From NCBI RefSeq assembly GCF_002295065.1, contig NZ_NSGG01000005.1:62001-126000 (forward strand): a stretch of 64,000 bases of DNA. Reading direction: 5' to 3'. The DNA is from Mesorhizobium sp. WSM3859. Its GTDB lineage: Bacteria > Pseudomonadota > Alphaproteobacteria > Rhizobiales > Rhizobiaceae. Under the pieces are notes generated by a model, which did not search any database, was not told the DNA's origin, and was given only the letters and a program-made list of their open reading frames with translations. The position numbers were made by a program, and so were the translations under genes. This document shows positions 17,640 to 26,061 of the stretch, in pieces. Position 1 is the first letter of the stretch; each line of letters opens with the position of its first letter.

Positions 17640-17894
17640 CTGAAAATCGTTTGGGATGAGCCAAAACGGGTGACGAACCTAGCAAGCCGGGGTCTCGACT
17701 TCGCCGATCTCGATGTCGAGTTTTTTGCCACTTCAATCGTTATCCCGGCCAAGGCCGGTCGGCTCAAGGCGATTGGAGAATTTAGAGAGATCGTTCTCGC
17801 CATGATCTTCAAGCCGCTTGGTTCCGAAGCGATCTCGGTGATCTCGATGCGTCATGCCAGCCGAAAGGAAAGGTCCGTGTATGAGCAACACTAA
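17640..17894 (+). CDS. brnT: BrnT family toxin (RNase)
   Basis: The protein reads KIVWDEPKRVTNLASRGLDF followed by ADLDVEFF and the C-terminal VISMRHASRKERSVYEQH, the conserved BrnT pattern including the His/Arg/Lys/Glu positions of its RelE-like ribonuclease fold. Length is about 84 residues, normal for the family. The homology-consistent start is a CTG at 17640 (preceded by TTGGA), because no ATG, GTG or TTG lies between the upstream in-frame stop and KIVWDEP; the first conventional start, GTG at 17670, would remove the first ten conserved residues. It overlaps brnA by 14 bases, the standard toxin-first order. Confidence 0.82.
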   Translation: MKIVWDEPKRVTNLASRGLDFADLDVEFFATSIVIPAKAGRLKAIGEFREIVLAMIFKPLGSEAISVISMRHASRKERSVYEQH

Positions 17895-18192
17895 ATCACA
17901 CATTCGGAGGCTTACCGACGCCGAGGAAGCCGAAATTCAAAGACAGATTGCTGCTGATCCCGAGGATGGGGAGGCGACCGACGAACAGCTGGCACAAGCC
18001 AAGCCTTTCGCGGAAGCGCTCCCGGAGCTTTTCGAGAGTATAAGGCGTTCCCGCGGCCGGCCGGCCCTAGAGAACCCAAAGCAAGTCGTATCGATCCGCC
18101 TGGACCAGGATGTCGTCCGAAAATTCAAGGCGACCGGCAAAGGCTGGCAGGCAAGGATAAATGAAGTGCTGAAAAACGCGAAGGTAAGGTAG
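17881..18192 (+). CDS. brnA: BrnA family antitoxin
   Basis: This 103-residue antitoxin has an acidic N-terminal half (RLTDAEEAEIQRQIAADPED) that would neutralise BrnT and a C-terminal ribbon-helix-helix DNA-binding part (KQVVSIRLDQDVVRKFKATG, GWQARINEVLKNA). The ATG at 17881 has AAAGGAAAGG upstream and lies inside the 3' end of brnT, which couples translation. It probably represses the operon through the inverted repeat over the brnT promoter. Confidence 0.88.
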   Translation: MSNTKSHIRRLTDAEEAEIQRQIAADPEDGEATDEQLAQAKPFAEALPELFESIRRSRGRPALENPKQVVSIRLDQDVVRKFKATGKGWQARINEVLKNAKVR

Positions 18193-18202
18193 TCAATCCG
18201 CG

Positions 18203-18796
18203 TCAATTCAACGGAATATCGTTGTCGCCCTTGCCTTCCTGGTAAGCCCCGGAAAGCTCGTCATAACGCGTCGAAATCCTGCCGATACGCTCTTCCAGCC
18301 GCTTGCGCTCGGCCTCCGGCAACGCCCGCACCAGCCTGCGGATGGAAAAGCTTTTCCAATAGGCGTTTTCGGCGTTGTAGCCGCCGGGGTCGAGGGTGAA
18401 GACCTCTTTCAGGATTTTCAGGTCGTGCGGTATGGCAAAGCTGTCACGCGAATCCTCGTGGCTGAAGAGATAGTAGAAATTGTCGAAGCCGGTCCAGGTG
18501 ATTGCCGACAGGCAGAGCGAGCAGGGCTCGTGCGTGGCGACGAACAGCGCATCCTTGGTGTCGACGCGCTCGGCCTTCGGCATCTCGTAGAAGCGCTTCA
18601 GGCAATGCACCTCGCCATGCCAGAGCGGATTTTCCATCTCGTTGTTGGTTTCGGCCAGCACCAGCGAGCGGTCGTCTTTCCGCAGGATGGCGGCGCCGAA
18701 CAGCTTGTTGCCGTGGGCGACGCCTTCGGCGGTCTTCGGCACGATGTCGTGCTCGATGACGTCGAGCAGGCGGTCGATCAGCGAAACGTCGGTCAT
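18203..18796 (-). CDS. Cytidine-deaminase-fold nucleoside/base deaminase
   Basis: This 197-residue enzyme has the zinc deaminase signature HGEVHC (His60, Glu62) and PCSLC (Cys92, Cys95). The spacing fits the CDA superfamily, but the second half (FSHEDSRDSFAIPHDLKILK and the long helical C-terminus) is longer than in tRNA or guanine deaminases. It lies 11 bases downstream of allA on the same strand, inside the purine/ureide operon, so a purine or ureide intermediate is the likely substrate. A separate amidohydrolase-type guanine deaminase is encoded at 33144, so this one probably acts on something else. The start ATG has GGAAAGGC-like sequence upstream. Confidence 0.8.
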   Translation of the reverse strand: MTDVSLIDRLLDVIEHDIVPKTAEGVAHGNKLFGAAILRKDDRSLVLAETNNEMENPLWHGEVHCLKRFYEMPKAERVDTKDALFVATHEPCSLCLSAITWTGFDNFYYLFSHEDSRDSFAIPHDLKILKEVFTLDPGGYNAENAYWKSFSIRRLVRALPEAERKRLEERIGRISTRYDELSGAYQEGKGDNDIPLN

Positions 18797-18807
18797 GGGA
18801 AAGGCTT

Positions 18808-19299
18808 TCAGGGAAGGTGGATCTCGTAAGGATGCGAGAAATAGAATTCTTCGAGATTGGAGCCGTCGCCGCCGCGGTCGACGATGACGAAATCCTGTTC
18901 CTCGCCGATCGGCGTCAGCACGCCGTGCCACAGGTTGCGGCGGTAGTTGATGCCTTGTCCGGGCGCGGCAATGAAGGCGTGCGGCTCGCCCGGCCCGTCC
19001 TTCGCATCATGGCAGACGACCACCAGAAAGGGTCGCGGCGATAGCGGGATAAAGGCTTGGCTGCCGAGCGGATGGCGCTCGACCATGGTGAGCTTCAGCG
19101 GCATTTCGTAAGGCGTGCCGCGCACCATCGAGATCAGCACCCGCGCATTCGGGCCGGCCGCCTCGGCGGTGGCGAGGTCGTGATAGCGCATCGCCTTGCC
19201 GCCATTGATCGGGTAGCGGTTGTCGCCGCCCATGTCGATGACGTCGCCGAACGGCGCGAAGTTCTCGCGGGTCAGCGGTTGGGCGACGATGCGGCTCAC
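18808..19299 (-). CDS. allA: Ureidoglycolate lyase
   Basis: This 163-residue protein matches AllA, which splits (S)-ureidoglycolate to glyoxylate and urea. Visible family features are the N-terminal PLTRENFAPFGDVIDMGG, MVERHPLGSQAFIPL and the C-terminal NYRRNLWHGVLTPI, the cupin-like active-site region. The GTG start at 19299 overlaps the stop of the upstream bicupin gene (GTGA), which argues strongly for this start. Operon order allE-allA gives consecutive pathway steps. Confidence 0.93.
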   Translation of the reverse strand: MSRIVAQPLTRENFAPFGDVIDMGGDNRYPINGGKAMRYHDLATAEAAGPNARVLISMVRGTPYEMPLKLTMVERHPLGSQAFIPLSPRPFLVVVCHDAKDGPGEPHAFIAAPGQGINYRRNLWHGVLTPIGEEQDFVIVDRGGDGSNLEEFYFSHPYEIHLP

Positions 19300-20171
19300 C
19301 GCGCCTTGCCTCCAAGATAGCCGCCCCCAAGATAGCCACCAAGCCTGGCGTGCCGGTTGACGTCCTTGTAGAGCAAATAGCGGAAATTGCCGGGCCCGCC
19401 CGCATAGCAGGCCTGCGGGCAGAAGGCGCGCAGCCACATGAAGTCGCCGGCCTCGACCTCGACCCAGTCCTGGTTGAGGCGGTAGACTGCCTTGCCTTCC
19501 AGCACATAGAGCCCGTGCTCCATGACATGGGTCTCGGCAAAGGGGATGACCGCGCCGGGCTTCAGCGTGACGATGGTGACATGCATGTCATGGCGCATGT
19601 CGGCGGGGTCGACGAAGCGGGTCGTTGCCCAGCGCCCTTCCGTGCCCGGCATCGGGCTCGGCGCAACGTCCTGGTCGCTCGAGAAGAAAGCTTCCGGCAC
19701 GTCGAGGCCGTCGACCGCCTCATAGGCCTTGCGGATCCAGTGAAAGCGGGCAGCGGCGCCGCTCTCGTTGCGCACCTTCCAGCCGCTGGAAGGCGGCAGG
19801 AAGGCAAAGCCGCCGGGGGCAAGCACATGCTTTTTGCCGGCAAGCGAAACGGTGAGCTCGCCCTCGACGACGAACAGCACGCCCTCGGCGCCGGCGTCGA
19901 GTTCCGGTCGGTCGCTGCCGCCGCCCGGCAGGATCTCGACGATGTACTGCGAAAAAGTCTCGGCGAAGCCCGAAAGCGGCCTTGCGATGATCCAGGCCCT
20001 GGTCTTGTCCCAGAACGGCAGCGTGCTGGTGACGATGTCCTGCATCACGCCCTTGGGGATGACGGCATAGGCCTCGGTGAAGACGGCGCGGCCGGTCAAA
20101 AGCTCGTTCTGGCCGGGATGGCCGCCCTGCGGCGCGTAATAGGTTTGCTCGGACGTCTTGATCATATCCAT
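19296..20171 (-). CDS. allE: (S)-ureidoglycine aminohydrolase (bicupin)
   Basis: This 291-residue protein has two cupin domains (about 60-135 and 195-270) and resembles AllE/YlbA, which releases ammonia from (S)-ureidoglycine to give ureidoglycolate. Characteristic stretches are the N-terminal YYAPQGGHPGQNELLTGRAV and the metal-site cupin VIPFAETHVMEHGLYVLEG with Glu/His/His ligands in the second domain. The ATG at 20171 has AGGGATCCCC before it; upstream in-frame sequence to 20243 is unlike the family. It is followed by allA with a 4-base overlap and preceded by puuE-uraD at 14 bases. The C-terminus carries a short GGYLGGGYLGG repeat. Confidence 0.88.
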   Translation of the reverse strand: MDMIKTSEQTYYAPQGGHPGQNELLTGRAVFTEAYAVIPKGVMQDIVTSTLPFWDKTRAWIIARPLSGFAETFSQYIVEILPGGGSDRPELDAGAEGVLFVVEGELTVSLAGKKHVLAPGGFAFLPPSSGWKVRNESGAAARFHWIRKAYEAVDGLDVPEAFFSSDQDVAPSPMPGTEGRWATTRFVDPADMRHDMHVTIVTLKPGAVIPFAETHVMEHGLYVLEGKAVYRLNQDWVEVEAGDFMWLRAFCPQACYAGGPGNFRYLLYKDVNRHARLGGYLGGGYLGGKAR

Positions 20172-20185
20172 GGGGATCCCTGGCG

Positions 20186-21610
20186 TTACTGCGGGAGCAG
20201 GTCTCTCAGCCGAAGCAATGCGATGCGTTCGACCTGACAGCATGCAGTCTCGAACTCGGTGCCGCGACTGTTGCCGATGCGCGCTTCGAACTCCGCCAGG
20301 ATCTGGTCCTTGGTCTTGCCCTTGACCGCGATGATGAAGGGGAAGCCGAAGGTGGTGACATAGGCGGCGTTGAGTTTCGAGAACAGCTCGCGCTCCTTGT
20401 CGGTCAGCGCATCGAGCCCGGCGGAGGCCTGCTCCTTGGCCGACTCCGGCGTCAGCCGCTTGGCCGCTGCCAGCTTGCCGGCAAGGTCCGGATGCGCGTT
20501 GAGCACGGAAAGCCGCTCGGCCTCCGTCGCCGCACGGAAGACGCGGCAGAGCGCGTTGTGCAGGCCGCCCGCGCTGTCATGCGCCGGTCCGAGCTCCAGC
20601 TCGTAGGCGCGTTCGGCGATCCAGGGCGAATGCTCGAACACCCCGCCGAAAGCGTGCACGAATTCCTCGAATTCCATCCGCGACGGACGCAGCGCCGGCG
20701 CCTCGTAGGGATGCGTCTCGCGCCAGTGTTTTGCGATGTCGATGCGCCTTGTCAGCCACACCTTGTCGTGCGACTTCACATAATCGACGAAGCGCTTCAG
20801 CGCCGCCACACGGCCCGGACGGCCGACCAGGCGGCAATGCAGGCCGATATTCATCATGCGCGGCCGGCCCGCTTTGCCCTCGGCATAGAGCGTGTCGAAA
20901 CTGTCCTTCAGATAGGCGAAGAACTGGTCGCCGGAGTTAAAGCCTTGCGGCGTCGCGAAACGCATGTCGTTGGCGTCGAGCGTGTAGGGGATGATGAGCT
21001 GCGGCGTCTCCAGCCCGTCGCGGTCGAACCAGTAGGGCAACTCGTCGTCATAGGTGTCGGAGACATAGTCGAAGCCGCCTTCCTCGGCGACGAGCCGCAC
21101 CGTGTTGACCGAGGTGCGGCCGGTGTACCAGCCCGTCGGCCGCGCGCCGGTCACTTCGTAGTGCAAACGGATGGCCTCATCGAGGTCGCGCTTCTCATCC
21201 TCGGCCGCATGGTCGCGGTAATCGATCCATTTCAGGCCGTGCGAGGCGATCTCCCAGCCGGCTTCCTGCATCGCCGTGACCTGATCGGGCGAGCGTGCGA
21301 GCGCGGTGGCGACGCCGTAGCAGGTCACCGGCACTTGCGCTTCGGTGAACAGCCGGTAGAGCCGCCAGAAGCCGGCGCGGGCGCCGTATTCATAGATCGA
21401 CTCCATATTCCAGTGGCGCTGACCGACCCAGGGCGCCGCGCCGACGATTTCGGACAGGAAGGCTTCGGACGCCTTGTCGCCATGCAGCACGCAGTTCTCG
21501 CCGCCTTCCTCATAGTTGACGACGAACTGCACCGCGACATGTGCCCCGCCGGGCCATTTCGGGTCCGGCGGATTGGCCCCGTAACCGCGCATGTCCCTAT
21601 CGTAACGCAT
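20186..21610 (-). CDS. puuE: Fused allantoinase PuuE and OHCU decarboxylase UraD
   Basis: This 474-residue protein joins two enzymes of urate breakdown. Residues 1 to about 305 are a polysaccharide-deacetylase-fold allantoinase of the PuuE type (DMRGYGANPPDPKWPGGAHV, WEIASHGLKWIDYRD, GWYTGRTSVNT, MNIGLHCRLVGRPGR). Residues about 312-474 are 2-oxo-4-hydroxy-4-carboxy-5-ureidoimidazoline decarboxylase, with the catalytic His in LNAHPDLAGKL (His373) and FGFPFIIAVKGKT. The bifunctional form is known in some proteobacteria. It is first in the minus-strand operon with allE, allA and the deaminase, and divergent from uraH. The ATG at 21610 begins exactly at the PuuE domain. Confidence 0.92.
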   Translation of the reverse strand: MRYDRDMRGYGANPPDPKWPGGAHVAVQFVVNYEEGGENCVLHGDKASEAFLSEIVGAAPWVGQRHWNMESIYEYGARAGFWRLYRLFTEAQVPVTCYGVATALARSPDQVTAMQEAGWEIASHGLKWIDYRDHAAEDEKRDLDEAIRLHYEVTGARPTGWYTGRTSVNTVRLVAEEGGFDYVSDTYDDELPYWFDRDGLETPQLIIPYTLDANDMRFATPQGFNSGDQFFAYLKDSFDTLYAEGKAGRPRMMNIGLHCRLVGRPGRVAALKRFVDYVKSHDKVWLTRRIDIAKHWRETHPYEAPALRPSRMEFEEFVHAFGGVFEHSPWIAERAYELELGPAHDSAGGLHNALCRVFRAATEAERLSVLNAHPDLAGKLAAAKRLTPESAKEQASAGLDALTDKERELFSKLNAAYVTTFGFPFIIAVKGKTKDQILAEFEARIGNSRGTEFETACCQVERIALLRLRDLLPQ

Positions 21611-21797
21611 TGTCGCTCCTGCCCGATTGTTGAGATGAAGATATCGAAAGGAGTGCGCATGCATTCCCCCGAAAATTTTTGAAAGTGCTTTTTGCCGCGC
21701 TCCGCTCGACCGGGGCTTATGCATCGCCTTTAATTGGCGCACAATTGATCTGAAACTGTACCGGCCAATCGGTCGTGCTGGAAATGGGAGACCGCCA
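21611..21797. promoter_or_regulatory. Divergent promoter region puuE/uraH
   Basis: This 187-base region separates the two halves of the ureide cluster and must hold both promoters. A feature worth noting is AATTGGCGCACAATTG at 21733-21748, which reads partly as an inverted repeat around GCGC and could be an operator. I cannot name the regulator. Confidence 0.3.
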
Positions 21798-22172
21798 GTG
21801 GCAGAAACGTCGAAAGCCGATGGCGGGCGCCTGACCACCCATGTGCTGGACACCGCGACCGGCCGGCCGGCGAAGGGCCTGACGATCGAGCTTTTCCGCA
21901 TCGAGGGACAGAGCCGCACGCATCTCAAGACCGTCGCCACCAATGATGACGGCCGCTGCGACGCGCCACTGCTGGCCGGCACCGAGTTCCGCACCGGCGA
22001 ATATGAGCTGGTTTTCGCCGCGGGCGACTATCTGCGCGGCCAGGGCATCAGCTTGCCCGAGCCCGCTTTCCTCGACATCGTGCCGATCCGCTTCGGCATG
22101 GCGGAACAGCGGCATTACCATGTGCCGCTTTTGATTTCGCCCTATGGCTACTCGACCTATCGGGGGAGCTGA
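21798..22172 (+). CDS. uraH: 5-Hydroxyisourate hydrolase
   Basis: This 124-residue transthyretin-like protein hydrolyses 5-hydroxyisourate to OHCU. The family signatures are present: N-terminal [17 protein letters not shown], the central [18 protein letters not shown] and the C-terminal [18 protein letters not shown] with the conserved YRGS end. No signal peptide is seen, so it is cytoplasmic. It starts at GTG with GGGAG seven bases upstream, and xdhA follows after 3 bases. Confidence 0.95.
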   Translation: MAETSKADGGRLTTHVLDTATGRPAKGLTIELFRIEGQSRTHLKTVATNDDGRCDAPLLAGTEFRTGEYELVFAAGDYLRGQGISLPEPAFLDIVPIRFGMAEQRHYHVPLLISPYGYSTYRGS

Positions 22173-22175
22173 GAC

Positions 22176-23651
22176 ATGGCAGGGACCCGTAACGAGATAC
22201 GCTTCATCCTGAACGGCGCCGACGTGGCCCTGAACGACGTCGCGCCCGATGCGACCCTGCTCGACTGGCTGCGGCTCAACCGTTCGCTGCGCGGCACCAA
22301 GGAAGGCTGCGCCGAGGGCGATTGCGGCGCCTGCACGGTGCTGGTCGGCAAGCTTTCCTCTGAAGGTCTCGTCTACGAAAGCGTTAATGCCTGCATCCGT
22401 TTCATGGGCTCGCTCGACGGCACCCATGTCGTCACCGTGGAGCATTTGCGCGGCGAGTCCGGTAGGTTACACCCCGTGCAGCAGGCCATGGTCGATTTCC
22501 ACGGCTCGCAATGCGGCTTCTGCACGCCGGGCTTCGTCATGTCGCTCTACGGGCTCTGGATGAAGACGCCTGATCCGTCCAACGCCGCGATCGAAAAGGC
22601 GCTGCAGGGTAATCTCTGCCGCTGCACCGGCTATGAGGCGATCATGCGCGCCGCGCATGCCATTTCGAGCTACGGCAAGGCGGCTAAGGACCCGCTGGCG
22701 GTGGAGCGCAAGGACATCACCGCGCGGCTGAAGGCATTGCGCGATGGCGCCAGAGTCGAGATCGGGTCGGGCAAGGCGCGGCTGATCGTGCCGGCCGGCG
22801 TCGAGGACTTCGCCGCCGTGCTCGAAAAGGAGCCGGGCGCCACCATCGTTGCCGGCTCGACTGATGTCGGCCTTTGGGTCACCAAGCACATGCGCGACAT
22901 CTCGCCGGCGATCTTCATCGGCGGTCTCGAGGGTCTGCGCACGATGTCGGAGAAGGATGGAGTGATCACCATCGGCGCCGGTGTCACCTATACCGAGGCT
23001 TTCGAGACGCTGTCGAAACACATCCCCGCCCTGGGGCCGCTGGTCGACCGCATCGGCGGTGAGCAGGTGCGCAACATGGGAACGATCGGCGGAAACATCG
23101 CCAACGGCTCGCCGATCGGCGACACGCCGCCGCCGCTGATCGCGCTGGGCGCGCGGCTCACCCTGCGCAAGGGCAAGCAGCGCCGCACGATCCCGGTCGA
23201 AACCTTCTTCATCGCCTATGGCAAGCAGGATCGGCAACCCGGCGAATTCGTCGAAGCGGTGCATGTTCCGGTGCCGGCGCAGGGCGAAAAATTTGCCGTC
23301 TACAAGGTCACCAAACGCCGCGACGAGGACATTACCGCGACGCTTGGGGCTTTCTACCTGACCTTGGCAAAAGACGGCACGGTGGCCGACATCCGCATCG
23401 CCTATGGCGGCATGGCGGCGACGCCGAAGCGCGCCACGGCGGTTGAGAAGGCGGTGATCGGAAAGCCCTGGAACGAAGCGACGGTGGAGGCGGCGATGGC
23501 CGAATACGCCAGTGAGTTCACGCCGATCACTGACATGCGGGCAAGCGCCGAATATCGGGCGTTGGCGGCGAAGAACCTCCTGCTGCGCTTTTATGTCGAG
23601 ACGACCGGAACCAAGGCGCCGCTCCAGGTCTCACGCAACGAGGCTGCCTGA
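22176..23651 (+). CDS. xdhA: Xanthine dehydrogenase small subunit
   Basis: This 491-residue subunit carries the two [2Fe-2S] clusters and FAD of xanthine dehydrogenase. Cluster ligands are visible at Cys45, 50, 53 and 73 (CAEGDCGAC) and at Cys113, 116, 148 and 150 (CGFCTPG, LCRCTGY). An FAD domain (about 190-370) contains ATIVAGSTDVGLW and the RNMGTIGGNIANGSPIGD motif, followed by the CO-dehydrogenase flavoprotein C-terminal domain. It oxidises hypoxanthine and xanthine to urate together with XdhB. A GGGGGAG ribosome site precedes the ATG; the stop overlaps xdhB by one base. Confidence 0.96.
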   Translation: MAGTRNEIRFILNGADVALNDVAPDATLLDWLRLNRSLRGTKEGCAEGDCGACTVLVGKLSSEGLVYESVNACIRFMGSLDGTHVVTVEHLRGESGRLHPVQQAMVDFHGSQCGFCTPGFVMSLYGLWMKTPDPSNAAIEKALQGNLCRCTGYEAIMRAAHAISSYGKAAKDPLAVERKDITARLKALRDGARVEIGSGKARLIVPAGVEDFAAVLEKEPGATIVAGSTDVGLWVTKHMRDISPAIFIGGLEGLRTMSEKDGVITIGAGVTYTEAFETLSKHIPALGPLVDRIGGEQVRNMGTIGGNIANGSPIGDTPPPLIALGARLTLRKGKQRRTIPVETFFIAYGKQDRQPGEFVEAVHVPVPAQGEKFAVYKVTKRRDEDITATLGAFYLTLAKDGTVADIRIAYGGMAATPKRATAVEKAVIGKPWNEATVEAAMAEYASEFTPITDMRASAEYRALAAKNLLLRFYVETTGTKAPLQVSRNEAA

Positions 23652-26014
23652 TGACCAAGCACGTCCCCAACCTCAAGGCCCAGAAGATTTCGGGCGGTGT
23701 CGCCAGCGACCAGCGCCATGATTCAGCGCACAAGCATGTCAGCGGCACGGCGGTCTATATCGACGACATGCCGGAGCCGGCCGGCACGCTGCATGGCTGC
23801 CTTGGCCTGTCGACCGCGACGCATGCGACGATCACGAACATGGATCTCGCGGCGGTGCGCGCCGCTCCTGGCGTCGTCGATGTGCTGACGGCAAAGGACG
23901 TGCCGGGCGAGAACGATATTTCGCCTACCGGCCGCCATGACGAGCCGGTGCTCGCCGACGGCAAGGTCGAATTCTACGGCCAGCCGATCCTCTGCGTCAT
24001 CGCCGAAACGCGCGAGCAGGCTCGCCGCGCCACCAGGCTGGCCAAAATCGAATACGAGCAGCTGCCCTTCGTCACCGACATCGGCGCGCTCGACCCGCGT
24101 AAGGACAAGCTGGTCACGCCGCCGCTCACATTGAGGCGCGGCGACGCTGCGGCGGCGATCAAGGCGGCGCCCCGCAGGCTCAGGGGCAAGATGCGCCTCG
24201 GCGGCCAGGAACACTTCTATCTCGAAGGCCATATCGCCATGGCCGTCCCCGGCGAGGACCAGGACGTCACCATCTATTCCTCGACCCAGCATCCGAGCGA
24301 AGTCCAGCATATGGTGAGCCATGCGCTGGGCATCCCGAGCAATGCCGTCACGGTGGAAATCCGCCGCATGGGCGGCGGCTTCGGTGGCAAGGAAACGCAG
24401 GGCAACCAGTTCGCGGCGCTCGCCGCCATCGCCGCCAAGCGCCATCATCGCGCGGTCAAGATCCGGCCCGACCGCGACGATGACATGACCGCCACCGGCA
24501 AGCGCCACGATTTCCTGATCGACTACGAGGTCGGCTTCGACGACGACGGCAACATCCTCGGCGTCGACTTCATGTTCGCCGCGCGCTGCGGCTTTTCGTC
24601 GGACCTCTCCGGCCCGGTGACCGACCGCGCGCTGTTCCACTGCGACAACACCTATTTCTGGCCGGCGGTGCACGCCCAGTCGGCGCCGCTTTATACCAAC
24701 ACGGTCTCCAATACCGCCTTCCGTGGCTTCGGCGGCCCGCAAGGCATGGTCGGCGCCGAGCGCGTCATCGATGAGGTGGCCTTTGCCCTCGGCAAGGACC
24801 CGCTCGAGATCCGCAAGAAGAATTTCTATGGCGCAAGTGGTGACAAGGAGGGCGACCGCAACGTCACGCCTTATCACCAGACGGTCGAGGACAATGTCAT
24901 CCAGCGCATCATCGCCGAGCTGGAGGCAAGCTCGAACTACGCGCGGCGCCGGCGCGAGATCAGCGCCTTCAACAACAACAGCCGCTTCATCAAGCGCGGG
25001 CTGGCTCTAACCCCGGTCAAATTCGGCATCTCCTTCACCGCCACGCACTACAACCAGGCCGGCGCGCTGGTGCATGTCTACACCGACGGTTCGGTTCATC
25101 TGAACCATGGCGGCACCGAGATGGGGCAGGGCCTCTATCTCAAGGTGGCGCAGGTGGTGGCGGAAGAGTTCCAGATCGATCTCGACCAGGTCAAGATCAC
25201 CGCGACCACCACCGGCAAGGTGCCGAACACCTCGGCCACCGCGGCATCCTCGGGTTCCGACCTCAACGGCATGGCGGCGCAGAACGCCGCTCGGCAGATC
25301 AAGGACCGGCTGACCAATTTCGCCTCGGAAAAATACCAGGTGCCGCGCGATCAGGTGCTGTTCCTGCCCAACCGCGTCCGCATCGGCAACCAGGAGATAC
25401 CGTTCGGCGATCTGGTCAGGCAGGCCTATATGGCCCGCATCCAGCTTTCAGCGGCGGGCTTCTACAAGACGCCGAAGATCCACTGGAACCGCGACAAGGG
25501 CGAGGGCCGCCCCTTCTACTACTTCGCCTACGGGGCTTCCTGCTCGGAGGTTTCGGTCGACACGCTGACCGGCGAATATGTCGTCGAGCGCACCGATATC
25601 CTGCATGAGATCGGCCGCTCGCTGAACCGCGCCATCGACCTCGGCCAGGTCGAGGGTGGCTTTATCCAAGGCATGGGCTGGCTGACCACCGAGGAATTGT
25701 GGTGGGACGACAAGGGCCGGCTGCGCACCCATGCGCCGTCGACCTACAAGATTCCGCTCGCCTCCGACCGGCCGAAAATCTTCAACGTCACGCTGGCCGA
25801 CTGGTCCGAAGCCTACGAGCCGACCGTGCATCGCTCCAAGGCCGTCGGCGAGCCGCCTTTCCCGCTCGGCATGTCGGTTCTGCATGCCTTGTCGGACGCG
25901 GTCGCCAGCGTCGCGGATCACGGAATCTGCCCACGCCTCGATGCGCCGGCGACACCGGAGCGTGTCTTGATGGCGATCGAGAGGCTGAAGCGGGAAGCCG
26001 CGAAGCCGGCTTGA
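23651..26014 (+). CDS. xdhB: Xanthine dehydrogenase molybdenum-binding subunit
   Basis: This 787-residue subunit holds the molybdopterin cofactor and the purine site. The MGGGFGGKETQG motif, NTAFRGFGGPQGM and the active-site glutamate region near the C-terminus (SKAVGEPPFPLGMSVLHAL) are all intact. The N-terminal domain starts SGTAVYIDDMPEP, as in the bacterial two-subunit enzymes. It overlaps xdhA (TGATG) and is followed 47 bases later by xdhC. Length is normal for the family. Confidence 0.96.
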   Translation: MTKHVPNLKAQKISGGVASDQRHDSAHKHVSGTAVYIDDMPEPAGTLHGCLGLSTATHATITNMDLAAVRAAPGVVDVLTAKDVPGENDISPTGRHDEPVLADGKVEFYGQPILCVIAETREQARRATRLAKIEYEQLPFVTDIGALDPRKDKLVTPPLTLRRGDAAAAIKAAPRRLRGKMRLGGQEHFYLEGHIAMAVPGEDQDVTIYSSTQHPSEVQHMVSHALGIPSNAVTVEIRRMGGGFGGKETQGNQFAALAAIAAKRHHRAVKIRPDRDDDMTATGKRHDFLIDYEVGFDDDGNILGVDFMFAARCGFSSDLSGPVTDRALFHCDNTYFWPAVHAQSAPLYTNTVSNTAFRGFGGPQGMVGAERVIDEVAFALGKDPLEIRKKNFYGASGDKEGDRNVTPYHQTVEDNVIQRIIAELEASSNYARRRREISAFNNNSRFIKRGLALTPVKFGISFTATHYNQAGALVHVYTDGSVHLNHGGTEMGQGLYLKVAQVVAEEFQIDLDQVKITATTTGKVPNTSATAASSGSDLNGMAAQNAARQIKDRLTNFASEKYQVPRDQVLFLPNRVRIGNQEIPFGDLVRQAYMARIQLSAAGFYKTPKIHWNRDKGEGRPFYYFAYGASCSEVSVDTLTGEYVVERTDILHEIGRSLNRAIDLGQVEGGFIQGMGWLTTEELWWDDKGRLRTHAPSTYKIPLASDRPKIFNVTLADWSEAYEPTVHRSKAVGEPPFPLGMSVLHALSDAVASVADHGICPRLDAPATPERVLMAIERLKREAAKPA

Positions 26015-26061
26015 ATCCGCCTAAACGTGCAAATCGAGGCGCAAAACGCTATATTTCCGGG

